Shown: positions 6,661 through 15,789 of the stretch, piece after piece
How positions within the stretch are numbered: the first letter of the stretch is position 1
Layout of the letters: each line of letters starts with the position of its first letter
Assembly: GCA_016286555.1 (NCBI GenBank)
Contig: JAEETA010000015.1
Span: 1-64,000 of the forward strand
Length of the DNA: 64,000 nucleotides
DNA from: Lachnospiraceae bacterium
GTDB lineage: Bacteria; Bacillota; Clostridia; Lachnospirales; Lachnospiraceae
Reading direction: 5' to 3'
The notes under the pieces: generated by a model
Database searches by the model: none
What the model was told of the DNA's origin: nothing
Seen by the model: only the letters and a program-made list of their open reading frames with translations
Position numbers and translations under genes: made by a program

Positions 6661-8409
6661 ATGAGGGATAAATTCAATCTGTTTTCACACATCAAGCGTC
6701 ATATCCTCCAGTACATCGTGGCACTCACCGCACTGATCCTGTCGGTGACCATTTCCATGATCGTACCTGAAGTGCAGCGCCACATCGTGGATGATGTGAT
6801 CGTGGGCGGCAGGGGAGAGCTGCTCATAAAACTGCTGGTGCTGTATGCCGTGCTGGGGATTGCCCGGTCGGCCTTCCAGTACATCAAGGAGTTTTGCTTT
6901 GACTCTGTCTCCTCCAAGGTGGTGGTAGGACTCCGGCGCGATCTGTTCCGCCATATCCAGAGTCTGGACACCAGCTATTTTGACAAAAACAATACCGGTG
7001 AGATCATGGCCCGGCTGAAGGAGGACATCGACAAGGTCTGGGAGGCCCTGTCCTTTATCTCCATGCTGCTGATCGAGGTGGTGTTTCATACCGTGTTCAT
7101 TCTCATCTGTATGATCCGCCTCAACGGCTACATGGCCATCATCCCCTTTATCGCCATCGTATGCTGCGGCTTCCTGGCCATTCGCATGGATAAGAAGCTG
7201 GATAAGGTCTTCGGCGATATCTCCGAGGAAAATGCGGTACTGAACACCACCTGTGAGGAAAATATCGCAGGCGTCCGCACCGTCAAGGCTTTCGCCAGAG
7301 AGGCCCACGAGCTCACCAAGTTCCGGAAGCACAACGATCGCTACAAGGAGCTGAATGTGGATCTGTCCCGGGTCTTCGTCCGGTACTATCCCTTCTTCAA
7401 CTTCGTGTCCGGTATCGTACCGCTCCTGGTGCTGGCCCTGGGCGGCGTGTTCTACATTAAGGGCATGTTCGGCATCACCCTGGGTGTCATCACCGCATAC
7501 ATCTCCTACTCCAACAACATCGTCTGGCCCATGGAGATGCTGGGATGGCTCACCAACAGCTTTTCCGAGGCTGTGGCTTCCGTGAAGAAGCTGAACAAGA
7601 TCTATGCGGAGGTTTCCACCATCAACGATCCCGAGGATCCCGTCCTGCTGGATCATGTGGAGGGTACCATTACCTTCGATCATGTGGGCTTCCACAAGGA
7701 GGACGGCCACGACATCCTGAAGGACATCACCTTTGAGGTTCCCGCAGGCAAGACTCTGGGCATCATGGGTGCCAGCGGTGCGGGCAAAACCTCCATCGTG
7801 TCCCTCCTGACCAGACTCTATGATGTGACGGAGGGCGAGATCCGTCTGGACGGTGTGCCCATCCGGAACCTGACTTTAAAACAGCTCCGGGGCAGCATTT
7901 CCCTGGTGATGCAGGATGTGTTCCTGTTCTCCGATACCATCGCAGAGAACATCAAAATGGGACGGCGTCACGAGATCAGTGACCGTGTCATCCGCTTGTC
8001 CGGTAAGCAGGCCGGCGCCAGCGAGTTCATCGACAAGATGGACAAGGGATACGACACTGTCATCGGTGAGAGAGGCGTGGGTCTCTCCGGCGGACAGAAG
8101 CAGCGCATTTCCATCGCACGTGCTTTTGCAAAGGAGCTGCCCATCCTGGTTCTGGACGATTCCACCTCTGCTCTCGACATGGAGACGGAGCGTGACATCC
8201 AGAAGCAGCTGAAAGAACTGAATACCATAACAAAGCTCATCATTGCGCACCGGATCAGTGCGGTGAAGGACGCGGACGAGATCATCGTGCTGGAGGAAGG
8301 CAGGATTGCCGAGCGCGGTACCCATGAGGAGCTTTTGCGCAAAAAGGGCCTGTACTACGAGACCTATGTCTCCCAGTACGGAGAGCCCGAAGCAAAGGAG
8401 GTGGTCTAA
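6661..8409 (+). CDS. Heterodimeric ABC exporter, degenerate-site subunit (BmrC/LmrC-like)
   Basis: A 582-residue half-transporter: six membrane helices then a nucleotide-binding domain, a fusion typical of multidrug exporters. Walker A 'GASGAGKTS' is at about 370-378, the signature 'GVGLSGGQKQRISIARA' is canonical, but Walker B reads 'VLDDSTSALD' with Asp500 in place of the catalytic Glu. Loss of that Glu is the mark of one partner in heterodimers such as BmrCD, LmrCD and TM287/288. Its partner overlaps it by one base. The leader peptide and terminator upstream suggest induction at the level of transcription elongation. Substrate unknown; multidrug or peptide export is likely. Confidence 0.92.
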   Translation: MRDKFNLFSHIKRHILQYIVALTALILSVTISMIVPEVQRHIVDDVIVGGRGELLIKLLVLYAVLGIARSAFQYIKEFCFDSVSSKVVVGLRRDLFRHIQSLDTSYFDKNNTGEIMARLKEDIDKVWEALSFISMLLIEVVFHTVFILICMIRLNGYMAIIPFIAIVCCGFLAIRMDKKLDKVFGDISEENAVLNTTCEENIAGVRTVKAFAREAHELTKFRKHNDRYKELNVDLSRVFVRYYPFFNFVSGIVPLLVLALGGVFYIKGMFGITLGVITAYISYSNNIVWPMEMLGWLTNSFSEAVASVKKLNKIYAEVSTINDPEDPVLLDHVEGTITFDHVGFHKEDGHDILKDITFEVPAGKTLGIMGASGAGKTSIVSLLTRLYDVTEGEIRLDGVPIRNLTLKQLRGSISLVMQDVFLFSDTIAENIKMGRRHEISDRVIRLSGKQAGASEFIDKMDKGYDTVIGERGVGLSGGQKQRISIARAFAKELPILVLDDSTSALDMETERDIQKQLKELNTITKLIIAHRISAVKDADEIIVLEEGRIAERGTHEELLRKKGLYYETYVSQYGEPEAKEVV

Positions 8410-10175
8410 TGGCTGCCAATTCCATCAGAGAAGACGAGGAACTGTCGCAGGTAAAAAAGTCTGTGACCATTAAGCGCCTGCTCAGTTACCTCCTGAAGTA
8501 TAAGAAAACCATCGTCCTGGTGATGCTCATCATGGCCTATTGCGTCGGGGTGAGCCTCGTCAATCCGCTGATTCTGGAATCCGTGGTAGACGATCATATC
8601 GTAACCGGCGACCTCAAAGGCGTCTTTATCCTGGTAGGCATCGCCCTGGCACTGAACACCTGCCGTGTGATTCTGGTGAAGATCCGGATGTATCTCATGA
8701 GCAAAATGACAAACACCATCATCCAGACCATCCGGGAAGAGGTGTTCAGCCATCTGCAGACCCTGGGTTTTAAGTTTTTTGACTCCAGACCTACCGGTAA
8801 GATCCTTTCCAGAGTCATGGGAGATGTCAACTCCTTAAAGCAGGTACTGCAGAACTTCGTCATCACACTGCTGCCCGACTTTTGCACCGTGGTGGCGGTC
8901 ATGGTCATCATGCTCATCAAGAATCCCCGGTTGGCACTTGCCGGCATGGTGGGTCTGCCCATCCTGATCGTTGGGCTCCTGGTGATTGAGAACCTCTGCC
9001 GGGTGCGCTGGCAGATCGTGCGGAAAAAGTCTTCCAATCTGAACGCTTTCCTCCACGAGAACATCTCCGGCATCCGCATCGTCAAGACCTTTGCGGCGGA
9101 GGAAGAGTCCCTGGAGACCTTCGACGAGCTGAACCATGAACACAAGGACGCCTTCATCAAGGCGGTGAGAGTCAACGACGCCTTTAACTCCGTCATCGAG
9201 ATCAGCACCGCCATCAGCATCATCTGCATGTACTATGTGGCAGTTCATGTGCTCCATATCGGTGCGGAAAATGTGGGTCTGCTCATTGCATTTGCCAGCT
9301 ATCTGGCCCTGTTCTGGCAGCCCATTGCAAACCTGGGAAGCTTCTACAACCAGATCATCACCAACCTGGCCGCTGCAGAGCGTGTCTTTGAGGTGATGGA
9401 CTTAGAGCCCGAGATCAAGGACGGCGAGGCGGTGGGCGAGATGCCCGCCATCATCGGCAGAGTCCGTTTCAAAGATGTGGGATTTGCCTATGAGGACGGT
9501 GTGCCCGTGCTGAAGGATGTGAACTTTGACATCACGCCCGGAGAGACCATCGCACTGGTGGGACCTACCGGCGCCGGCAAGACCACCATCGTGAACCTGA
9601 TCTCCCGTTTCTATGACGTACAGACGGGAACGGTGCTCATTGACGATACGGATGTGAAGGATGTCTCCATCGACAGCCTCCGCAGCCAGCTGGGCATCAT
9701 GACCCAGGACAATTTCCTCTTCTCCGGCACCATTCGGGAGAACATCCGCTACGGTAAGCTGGATGCCACCGATGAGGAGATCGAGGAGGCCTGCAAAAAG
9801 GTAAACGCCCACGACTTCATCATGAAGCTGGAGAAGGGATACGACACCGAGCTCACGGAGCGTGGAGGCGGACTCTCCGCAGGACAGAAGCAGCTCCTGG
9901 CCTTCGCCCGGACCATTCTGTCGGATCCGAAGATCCTCATCCTGGATGAGGCCACCTCCTCCATCGACACGAAGTCGGAGATACTGGTGCAGAAGGGCAT
10001 CGCTACGATCCTGCAGGGCCGTACCTCCTTCGTCATCGCACACAGACTCTCCACCATCCGTAACGCGGACCGGATCTTCGTCATCGAGGACGGCGGCATC
10101 GCCGAGAGCGGCAACCATGCGGAGCTCATGGCCCGAAAGGGACTGTATTACGATCTGAATATGGCTCAGGCATAA
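8409..10175 (+). CDS. Heterodimeric ABC exporter, catalytic subunit (BmrD/LmrD-like)
   Basis: A 588-residue ABC half-transporter, the partner of the preceding gene; its ATG overlaps the upstream TAA. Walker A 'GPTGAGKTT' and Walker B 'LILDEATSSIDT' with Glu514 are intact, but the signature is 'LSAGQ' (489-493) instead of LSGGQ. In a heterodimer this altered signature faces the Walker motifs of the partner that lacks its Glu, so both defects fall in the same ATP site. This complementary pattern argues strongly for an obligate heterodimer with one active site. An intrinsic terminator follows. Confidence 0.92.
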   Translation: MAANSIREDEELSQVKKSVTIKRLLSYLLKYKKTIVLVMLIMAYCVGVSLVNPLILESVVDDHIVTGDLKGVFILVGIALALNTCRVILVKIRMYLMSKMTNTIIQTIREEVFSHLQTLGFKFFDSRPTGKILSRVMGDVNSLKQVLQNFVITLLPDFCTVVAVMVIMLIKNPRLALAGMVGLPILIVGLLVIENLCRVRWQIVRKKSSNLNAFLHENISGIRIVKTFAAEEESLETFDELNHEHKDAFIKAVRVNDAFNSVIEISTAISIICMYYVAVHVLHIGAENVGLLIAFASYLALFWQPIANLGSFYNQIITNLAAAERVFEVMDLEPEIKDGEAVGEMPAIIGRVRFKDVGFAYEDGVPVLKDVNFDITPGETIALVGPTGAGKTTIVNLISRFYDVQTGTVLIDDTDVKDVSIDSLRSQLGIMTQDNFLFSGTIRENIRYGKLDATDEEIEEACKKVNAHDFIMKLEKGYDTELTERGGGLSAGQKQLLAFARTILSDPKILILDEATSSIDTKSEILVQKGIATILQGRTSFVIAHRLSTIRNADRIFVIEDGGIAESGNHAELMARKGLYYDLNMAQA

Positions 10176-10204
10176 GCCTGAGACAGCGCAATGCATAAGG
10201 CTAT

Positions 10205-10242
10205 CCGCCCGGAACACATCCTGTTCCGGGCGGTTTTGTTTT
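10205..10242 (+). terminator. Intrinsic terminator after the ABC exporter pair
   Basis: CCGCCCGGAACA, loop CATCC and TGTTCCGGGCGG form a 12-bp stem followed by TTTTGTTTT. Confidence 0.9.
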
Positions 10243-10256
10243 GCGAAAATAGCGTG

Positions 10257-10282
10257 TTGCGAAGACACTTGCATGCTATAAT
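10257..10282 (+). promoter_or_regulatory. Probable promoter of the secreted beta-helix gene
   Basis: A perfect TATAAT (10277-10282) preceded by TGC, an extended -10. TTGCGA lies 14 bases upstream, which is short for a -35, so the extended -10 probably carries recognition. The untranslated leader would be about 85 bases. Confidence 0.55.
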
Positions 10283-10372
10283 GAAACCGTGTGAAAAAGC
10301 GTTTCCCGGGGCCCTTCGGAACCGTGGAAAGCATCGGAACGTCGATAGAAGAGTTTTCTTCAGGAGGGGAAT

Positions 10373-13300
10373 ATGAGAGGAAAGAGAAAGATCTGGACAG
10401 CGGGAATGCTGGTGCTGACCATGCTGGCAGGGATGCTGACGGGGTTGGGGAGCCCTAAGGCAGCGCTGCATGCGAAGGCAGATGCGGTGGTCACCCTCGA
10501 AGGGGCGGGCACCCGTGGCGTTCCCTACGAAGCGAATACCTGGGCAGAGCTCCAGGAAGCATTTGATCAAGGTGGCTATGTGCGCCTTATGGCAGATGTG
10601 GTCTGCCCTGACGGAGGCAGTGGCCTCCTCATCACCAGGGACACCACCCTGGATCTCAACGGACATATCGTCGACAGGCATCTGACGGCTCGGGCAAATG
10701 ACGGATATGTCATTTTTGTTAATGATGGTGCATCTCTCTTCCTGGAGGATGGAGATCCTGAAGCAACCCATACGCCGGCGGTGACCTATACCAAGCCCAT
10801 CGATGAACAAACCTCCGATCCCGTCCTCGGGGGCATTATTACCGGGGGATATAACAATGATGATGGTGGCGGAGTGCTCGTGGACGGAACCTTCATCATG
10901 AACGGCGGTACTATTTGTGGTAATGTGGCGGAATCTGGAGACGTTAACCACCCCACTTCCGATGGCGGAGGTGTTCTTATTCATGGTAATTCCGCTGTTT
11001 TTACTATGACCGGTGGAACCATTTCCGGAAATGTAGCGGAGAAATGCGGAGGCGGTATATTTGGATGGCATGGCGCCTGTTATCTCAACGGAGGAATCAT
11101 CAAAGAGAACTTTGCATTCAGTGGTGGAGGTGTATACAAAAACTTGGGTTTAACGTTCATTATGAGCGGAGGAAAGATCGTTGCCAATAAGGCTGGGGAT
11201 CCTTTTGGCAGAAATCTGCAAGGTGTGAAAGGCGGTGGAATATATTGCTATAACCTTGGTTCAGAAGGCACTTTTACGATCAACGGTGGGATGATCAGTG
11301 GCAATCGAAGTGAAGAAGAGGGTGGAGGAATCTACGCCGGCATGGGCTTTTTGATCAATGGCGGTGTAATTTCCGAAAATACCGCACAGGGAAGCGGCGC
11401 AAACATAAACGTGGCAATGGGTGAAATGCAGTGGAACAGTGGCATCATCATCAATGGAACATATAGCAGTGCTACGGATTCCACGCTGTCCATGGCAGAT
11501 CTGGGGATAGTTGCGAACTCCATTAGCCCCAGCAATCCTGCTATACTCCCTACCGCAGTTCCCGCCGCGGGCTATATCAGCAGTGCAACTGCAAGTCTGG
11601 GTGGGGCATCTCCGTCCTACTATCAGCTCACTGCAGATGTGACTCTGACGGACGCTTTGCAGATCAACGGCACCGTAAATCTGGACCTCAACGGCCATGT
11701 GCTCCGCGGTGCGGACGGTCACGAGACCATCAAAGTAAATGAGGATGCGACCTTAAATCTCTATGACAGTAACCCGGATGCTACCCACGCAGGGAATCCG
11801 GTGACTTATGTTGCGCCCATTTCCGGAGAGACACGGACCGTGAATGGGGGTATTGTTACCCATGTTTCCGGAGCAAACGGAAGAGGGCTCATTGTCAGAA
11901 ACGGCAGGTTTAACATGTACGGCGGATCGGTGGCGGGAAATCGTCTGACCACGGAAGATGAATACGGTGGCGGTGTGAAGGTATATTCCGATGCCGGCAA
12001 AACCGCATCTCTGACAATGCAGGGCAACAGCACAATCTGTGGAAGCTATGTGTCGGGCAATGGAGGCGGATTGTATGCAATTGCCGGAGCATACGGCGGG
12101 ACAACGATCACGCTGAAGAGTGGAAGCCGGATCATTGAAAATACTGTTGATGAAGATGACTTTCGAGCCTGCGGAGGTGGAGTATACACAGAAAATGCTC
12201 CGATAATCATGGAAAACGGAAGTGAGATTTCATTCAATAAGTCGTATTCAGATGGGATAGACTGTGCTGCAGTGGGCGGTGGTGTGTATTCGTTCGAAGC
12301 TGACGTAAACATGTCTGACGGGGGAATCATCGGCGGAAACCTTGCTTCCGCTGCATGTGCTAATGCTTTTGGCGGAGGCGTGCTGGGTTTCTCTGGCGAT
12401 AATCACTTTATAGTAGGATGTAACAGTTTGATCTGCAACAACCGTGTTTTGTCGGCAGCTGATAACGGAGAAGCAGCTGGAGCCGGTGTAGATCTTACTG
12501 ATGTGAGATTTGATCTCGAAGGCGGAACCATCAGAAATAATGAGGCGATTGCCACCGGAGCAGATGGTAAGGCCTTTGGAGGAGGGGTGAACAGCGAAAA
12601 TGCATCTATGACCTTTGTGGATGGATGCATTTCCGAAAATGCGGTGAGTGCATCCGGAACAGGAGGGAGTGCCTTCGGTGCCGGGGTAAGAGCCGGAAAG
12701 GATTTTTTGGATATGCCATCTCACCTTAACATTTCCGGAAATCTGTATATCATGGGAAATACCATTACCGAAGGCAACCGGTCCGGCAACTTGTACCTGG
12801 AAAACGACCACGTGGTTGATATTTCCAATCCTTTATCCACCTCGGCAAGGATCGGGGTAACCCTTCAGACACAGCCTCAAAGAGGGGATGCTCCGACAGA
12901 ATTTACATCGGGATTTACCGGAAATGGGCTTGCTACAAACTTCTTCAGTGATGATGAACACCGCATGGTGCTGGTGGATAGTGGGGAAGCGGCTCTGGCT
13001 TGGGAGAGATTTGCTGTTACCGTAACAAACGGTGTCGGTGACGGTATCTATGAAACCGGCGGTACGGTCACCATTACCGCTGTTCCGCCTGAAGGAAAGT
13101 ATTTTACCGAATGGACTACAAATGATGCCATCACTCTGGCGGATGCCACAGCGACCACCACTACCTTCACCATGATTGGGGCTCCTGTGACGGTGGTTGC
13201 AAATATGGTGGACAAGGAAGCTCCCGTATTTACCACCCGTCCTGCGGCTATCACGGGACTGACCTACAACGGCAATGCCCAGGCGCTCATCACTGCAGGA

Positions 13301-14323
13301 ACCGTTACCGGAGGAACCCTTTCCTATGCTGTGGTTACGGGCGGCGCGGCCGCACCGACCGCAAGTGCCTACGGTGCAGTGATTCCTACCGCTACCGCAG
13401 CAGGAACCTATGATGTATACTATCGTGTCACCGGAGATGCCACCCACCTGGATGTGGCTCCCCAGAAGATCTCCGTCACCATCGCGGAGCCTGATGATGA
13501 CGACGAACCGGACGATGAACCCGATGTGATCCGCACGCCTTCCGAGCAGGAGATCATCGATCTCTATGCCCTGATCCTGGGACGCATTCCTGACGAGGAC
13601 GGGTATCTGTCCTGGCTGCAGGGTCTGACGGATCATTCCATGAGCATGGCAAATGTGCTTCGGGGATTTTTCCTGAGTGAGGAATTTACCGACCGGCATC
13701 TTTCGAATGAAGAGATCGTCGCATTGCTGTACCTGTCCACCCTGGGCAGAGAGGGCAGCGAAGAGGAGATTGCCGCCTGGGCGGAGAAGCTGGAGGACGG
13801 AGAGGAGCTGGAAGACGTTCTGTCAGGTTTCCTCCTGAGCGAAGAGTCGGAGCAGTACTTTGACGACCTGGGACTGGATGCCGGAGGTGTCTATCCCGAC
13901 GGCACCATCCTTCCCGCAGGTCTCCGTGCCTATGTGGCGCGGATGTACCACATCGCTTTGGGCAGAGCGCCGGAGGTGGACGGCTTCTACGGCTGGATGG
14001 AGCTCATATATTTCGGCAGGATCATGGACGATGCGCAGGAGAGTGCCAAGGACGAAGCAATCGCACGGCTGATGAATGCCGGTAAGCTGGATCCCAGGGA
14101 TCTGCCTTCAAACTTCTTCTTCTCACCGGAGTATGTGAACCGTAACAGATCCGATGAGGAGTACATCACCGACCTCTATCTGACCATCCTGGACAGAGCG
14201 CCGGAGGAGGCAGGGATGGAGCATTGGCTGGAAGAACTCCAAACCAAATCCAGAGAGGATATCCTGGAACTGTTCGTGATTTCCCAGGAGTTTACCAATC
14301 TGCTGGAGACTTTTGATCTGTAA
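10373..14323 (+). CDS. Large secreted beta-helix protein with C-terminal DUF4214-type domains
   Basis: A 1316-residue exported protein. Residues 1-37 form a signal peptide ending near 'LHAKA'. Residues ~45-860 are rich in short Gly/Asn repeats such as 'GGTISGNVAEKCGGGIFG', the pattern of right-handed beta-helix proteins, and fall into two related halves, each opening with 'LDLNGHI/V' and a 'PEATH/PDATH...VTY' block. A 'VTITAVPPEGKYFTEW' bacterial repeat domain (~880-945) and an MBG/Ig-like domain with 'LTYNGNAQAL' (~950-1040) follow, then an acidic linker. The last ~260 residues contain DUF4214-type helical repeats ('LYALILGRIPDEDGYLSWL' and three relatives). No LPXTG or membrane anchor is visible. 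Likely a surface adhesin or polysaccharide-binding protein; substrate unknown. Confidence 0.8.
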   Translation: MRGKRKIWTAGMLVLTMLAGMLTGLGSPKAALHAKADAVVTLEGAGTRGVPYEANTWAELQEAFDQGGYVRLMADVVCPDGGSGLLITRDTTLDLNGHIVDRHLTARANDGYVIFVNDGASLFLEDGDPEATHTPAVTYTKPIDEQTSDPVLGGIITGGYNNDDGGGVLVDGTFIMNGGTICGNVAESGDVNHPTSDGGGVLIHGNSAVFTMTGGTISGNVAEKCGGGIFGWHGACYLNGGIIKENFAFSGGGVYKNLGLTFIMSGGKIVANKAGDPFGRNLQGVKGGGIYCYNLGSEGTFTINGGMISGNRSEEEGGGIYAGMGFLINGGVISENTAQGSGANINVAMGEMQWNSGIIINGTYSSATDSTLSMADLGIVANSISPSNPAILPTAVPAAGYISSATASLGGASPSYYQLTADVTLTDALQINGTVNLDLNGHVLRGADGHETIKVNEDATLNLYDSNPDATHAGNPVTYVAPISGETRTVNGGIVTHVSGANGRGLIVRNGRFNMYGGSVAGNRLTTEDEYGGGVKVYSDAGKTASLTMQGNSTICGSYVSGNGGGLYAIAGAYGGTTITLKSGSRIIENTVDEDDFRACGGGVYTENAPIIMENGSEISFNKSYSDGIDCAAVGGGVYSFEADVNMSDGGIIGGNLASAACANAFGGGVLGFSGDNHFIVGCNSLICNNRVLSAADNGEAAGAGVDLTDVRFDLEGGTIRNNEAIATGADGKAFGGGVNSENASMTFVDGCISENAVSASGTGGSAFGAGVRAGKDFLDMPSHLNISGNLYIMGNTITEGNRSGNLYLENDHVVDISNPLSTSARIGVTLQTQPQRGDAPTEFTSGFTGNGLATNFFSDDEHRMVLVDSGEAALAWERFAVTVTNGVGDGIYETGGTVTITAVPPEGKYFTEWTTNDAITLADATATTTTFTMIGAPVTVVANMVDKEAPVFTTRPAAITGLTYNGNAQALITAGTVTGGTLSYAVVTGGAAAPTASAYGAVIPTATAAGTYDVYYRVTGDATHLDVAPQKISVTIAEPDDDDEPDDEPDVIRTPSEQEIIDLYALILGRIPDEDGYLSWLQGLTDHSMSMANVLRGFFLSEEFTDRHLSNEEIVALLYLSTLGREGSEEEIAAWAEKLEDGEELEDVLSGFLLSEESEQYFDDLGLDAGGVYPDGTILPAGLRAYVARMYHIALGRAPEVDGFYGWMELIYFGRIMDDAQESAKDEAIARLMNAGKLDPRDLPSNFFFSPEYVNRNRSDEEYITDLYLTILDRAPEEAGMEHWLEELQTKSREDILELFVISQEFTNLLETFDL

Positions 14324-14340
14324 AGTAATCCGGTAAACGC

Positions 14341-14385
14341 AAAACGACCGAAGTGGAAAAATTTCACTTCGGTCGTTTTTTCTAA
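14341..14385. terminator. Bidirectional terminator between convergent genes
   Basis: AAAACGACCGAAGTG and CACTTCGGTCGTTTT form a 15-bp stem with T runs on both strands. It serves the beta-helix gene on the plus strand and is preceded on the minus strand by the methyltransferase-like gene. Confidence 0.9.
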
Positions 14386-15143
14386 TATTCCTTCCAATTC
14401 GCCGAGTACCTTCCGCTTCCCCCGATCCGTGTGGGAGGCAGTTCCCCGTCGGAGGCCAGGAGCAGGAGATTCTGCTTTGGATCCCCGGGCTCGCGATTTT
14501 CCGTCTGCCGCAGCTCCACATGGAGGAAGATCTTGGAGAGGATGGCGCGGCTCAGGAGAGGGCGCATGGACTTGATCCCCTCCAGGGCACCGATGAAATT
14601 GATGCACAGGATCCCGTCCCGCTTCAGCAGATTTTTCATGGCCACGGCGGCCTCGTAGGTCAGAAGGGAGTCCGCGGGCAGCAGGCCTTGGTAGACGTCG
14701 TCGTAGATCAGGTCGTATTTTTCCTTCGTGTGGCGGATGTAATGGGCGGCGTCCTCAATGAAGACCCGCATCCGCTCCGTTTTCTTCAGGTCATATTCCG
14801 TGTAGAGCTCCGAGAGGTAGAAATAGTCCAGGGCCAGCTCATAGATCTGGCGGTAGAGCTCCACCACGTCCACCGACATCTCGGGATAGTGGGTGATGAT
14901 GTGGGCCGGCATGGTGAAGGCACCGCCCCCCAGGATCAGGAGATGAGAGTCCTCCTTCAGGGAAGGCAGGAGACTGACGAAGGAGGCCACATAGGGGAAT
15001 ACCGGCTCCCGCCGTAGTTCCGGCGCCAGGTACATGGCGGATTCCTGCGCTCCCTCGATGAGGAGCAGCCGCACCTCATCCCCCCGCAGGAGGGTATCCT
15101 TGATCTCCGTATGCCCGAAGGGCATGTCAAAACTTTCCCACAT
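14382..15143 (-). CDS. Spermidine synthase-like SAM-binding protein
   Basis: A 253-residue Rossmann-fold protein with 'LLILGGGAFTMPAHI' as nucleotide-binding loop, 'VDVVELYRQI' with the acidic residue at the end of the second strand, and 'YDLIYDDVYQGLLPADSLLT', which resembles the aminopropyltransferase gate and active-site segment. It lacks neighbours of polyamine synthesis, so methyltransferase or aminopropyltransferase activity is open. The reading frame is open to 15500, but the start at 15143 is preferred: GGGAG lies eight bases before it and the upstream residues look non-coding. A minus-strand TACAAT preceded by TGT (15183-15188) may be its promoter. Confidence 0.75.
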   Translation of the reverse strand: MWESFDMPFGHTEIKDTLLRGDEVRLLLIEGAQESAMYLAPELRREPVFPYVASFVSLLPSLKEDSHLLILGGGAFTMPAHIITHYPEMSVDVVELYRQIYELALDYFYLSELYTEYDLKKTERMRVFIEDAAHYIRHTKEKYDLIYDDVYQGLLPADSLLTYEAAVAMKNLLKRDGILCINFIGALEGIKSMRPLLSRAILSKIFLHVELRQTENREPGDPKQNLLLLASDGELPPTRIGGSGRYSANWKEY

Positions 15144-15319
15144 CGCGATGCTCCCGTCTTTCTCAAATCTGTGCCCGCAGACAATATTGTAACATGAAAC
15201 CCTAAAGAAACGGCCCCTTTCATCCGAAATAAGAAGTGAAACCGAATAATAATCCCACAAGGAAAAGCAGTTGCCCCGAGAACAAGGATGTTCGCAAAGC
15301 CGGCAGAAAGGAGGTTGCC

Positions 15320-15583
15320 ATGGCAAACATGTTTTTCGCTGATGTCCCCTATCCCATCCCCGAGATGGAGGTGGTCCACCAGGCGGTGGAAAGAGTCCTG
15401 CAGGTAACCCCTTACCGCAGATTTGAGCGGGATCGGGGCAGAGAGGACGACTCCGGCAAGGAGCGGAGGAAATTCGCCCAGGTGCTGGAGGAAGAAACAA
15501 ACCGGCGGAGATACGAAACGGGTGATGTATCGCAGATCAGCGAGATCGGCGATCCAGGTTTTTTCTTTGACTACCGCATGTAA
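15320..15583 (+). CDS. Small protein of unknown function (87 aa)
   Basis: An 87-residue soluble protein starting 'MANMFFADVPYPIPEMEV', very rich in Arg and Glu in its second half and ending 'GDPGFFFDYRM'. The start at 15320 follows AAAGGAGG by six bases and is better than the upstream ATG at 15236. I do not recognise a family. No signal peptide or membrane segment. It is followed by a tiny ORF and a terminator, so it is probably expressed alone from the region divergent to the spermidine-synthase-like gene. Confidence 0.6.
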   Translation: MANMFFADVPYPIPEMEVVHQAVERVLQVTPYRRFERDRGREDDSGKERRKFAQVLEEETNRRRYETGDVSQISEIGDPGFFFDYRM

Positions 15584-15616
15584 ACGAAACGCAGGCTTAG
15601 GCAGGCAGGAGGAAAA

Positions 15617-15637
15617 ATGAATAGAGTACAGTGCTGA
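15617..15637 (+). other. Six-codon mini-ORF with strong ribosome site
   Basis: ATG followed by five sense codons (peptide MNRVQC) and TGA, with AGGAGG six bases upstream. The TGA is immediately followed by the 5' arm of a terminator stem. It could be a remnant, chance, or a short translated leader affecting termination. Confidence 0.3.
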
Positions 15638-15677
15638 TCGGGAAACGCCGCCATGGAGTTTCCCGATACTTTTTTTC
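15637..15677 (+). terminator. Intrinsic terminator after the 87-aa gene
   Basis: ATCGGGAAAC and GTTTCCCGAT pair perfectly over 10 bp with an 11-base loop, followed by ACTTTTTTTCT. Confidence 0.85.
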
Positions 15678-15685
15678 TGAGGTTC

Positions 15686-15715
15686 TTGAATGTTGCGGCA
15701 AAAAGTTGCTATAAT
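15686..15715 (+). promoter_or_regulatory. SigA-type promoter of the Ala/Glu-rich protein gene
   Basis: TTGAAT, 18-base spacer, perfect TATAAT with a TGC just upstream of it. The start site would be near 15722, giving a 68-base leader ending in GAAGGAGG. Confidence 0.75.
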
Positions 15716-15789
15716 AATAGAGACTAGACGCATTATGCGTTCAGCGTGTTCGGTACCTTCGGAGCCCGGCTCCGGGGAAGGAGGACAGT

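Noticed and set aside
15144..15500. Longer N-terminus for the spermidine-synthase-like gene
   Set aside because: The added residues are Pro/Cys/Arg-rich and cross the likely promoter and the start of the divergent gene; the ATG at 15143 has a ribosome site.
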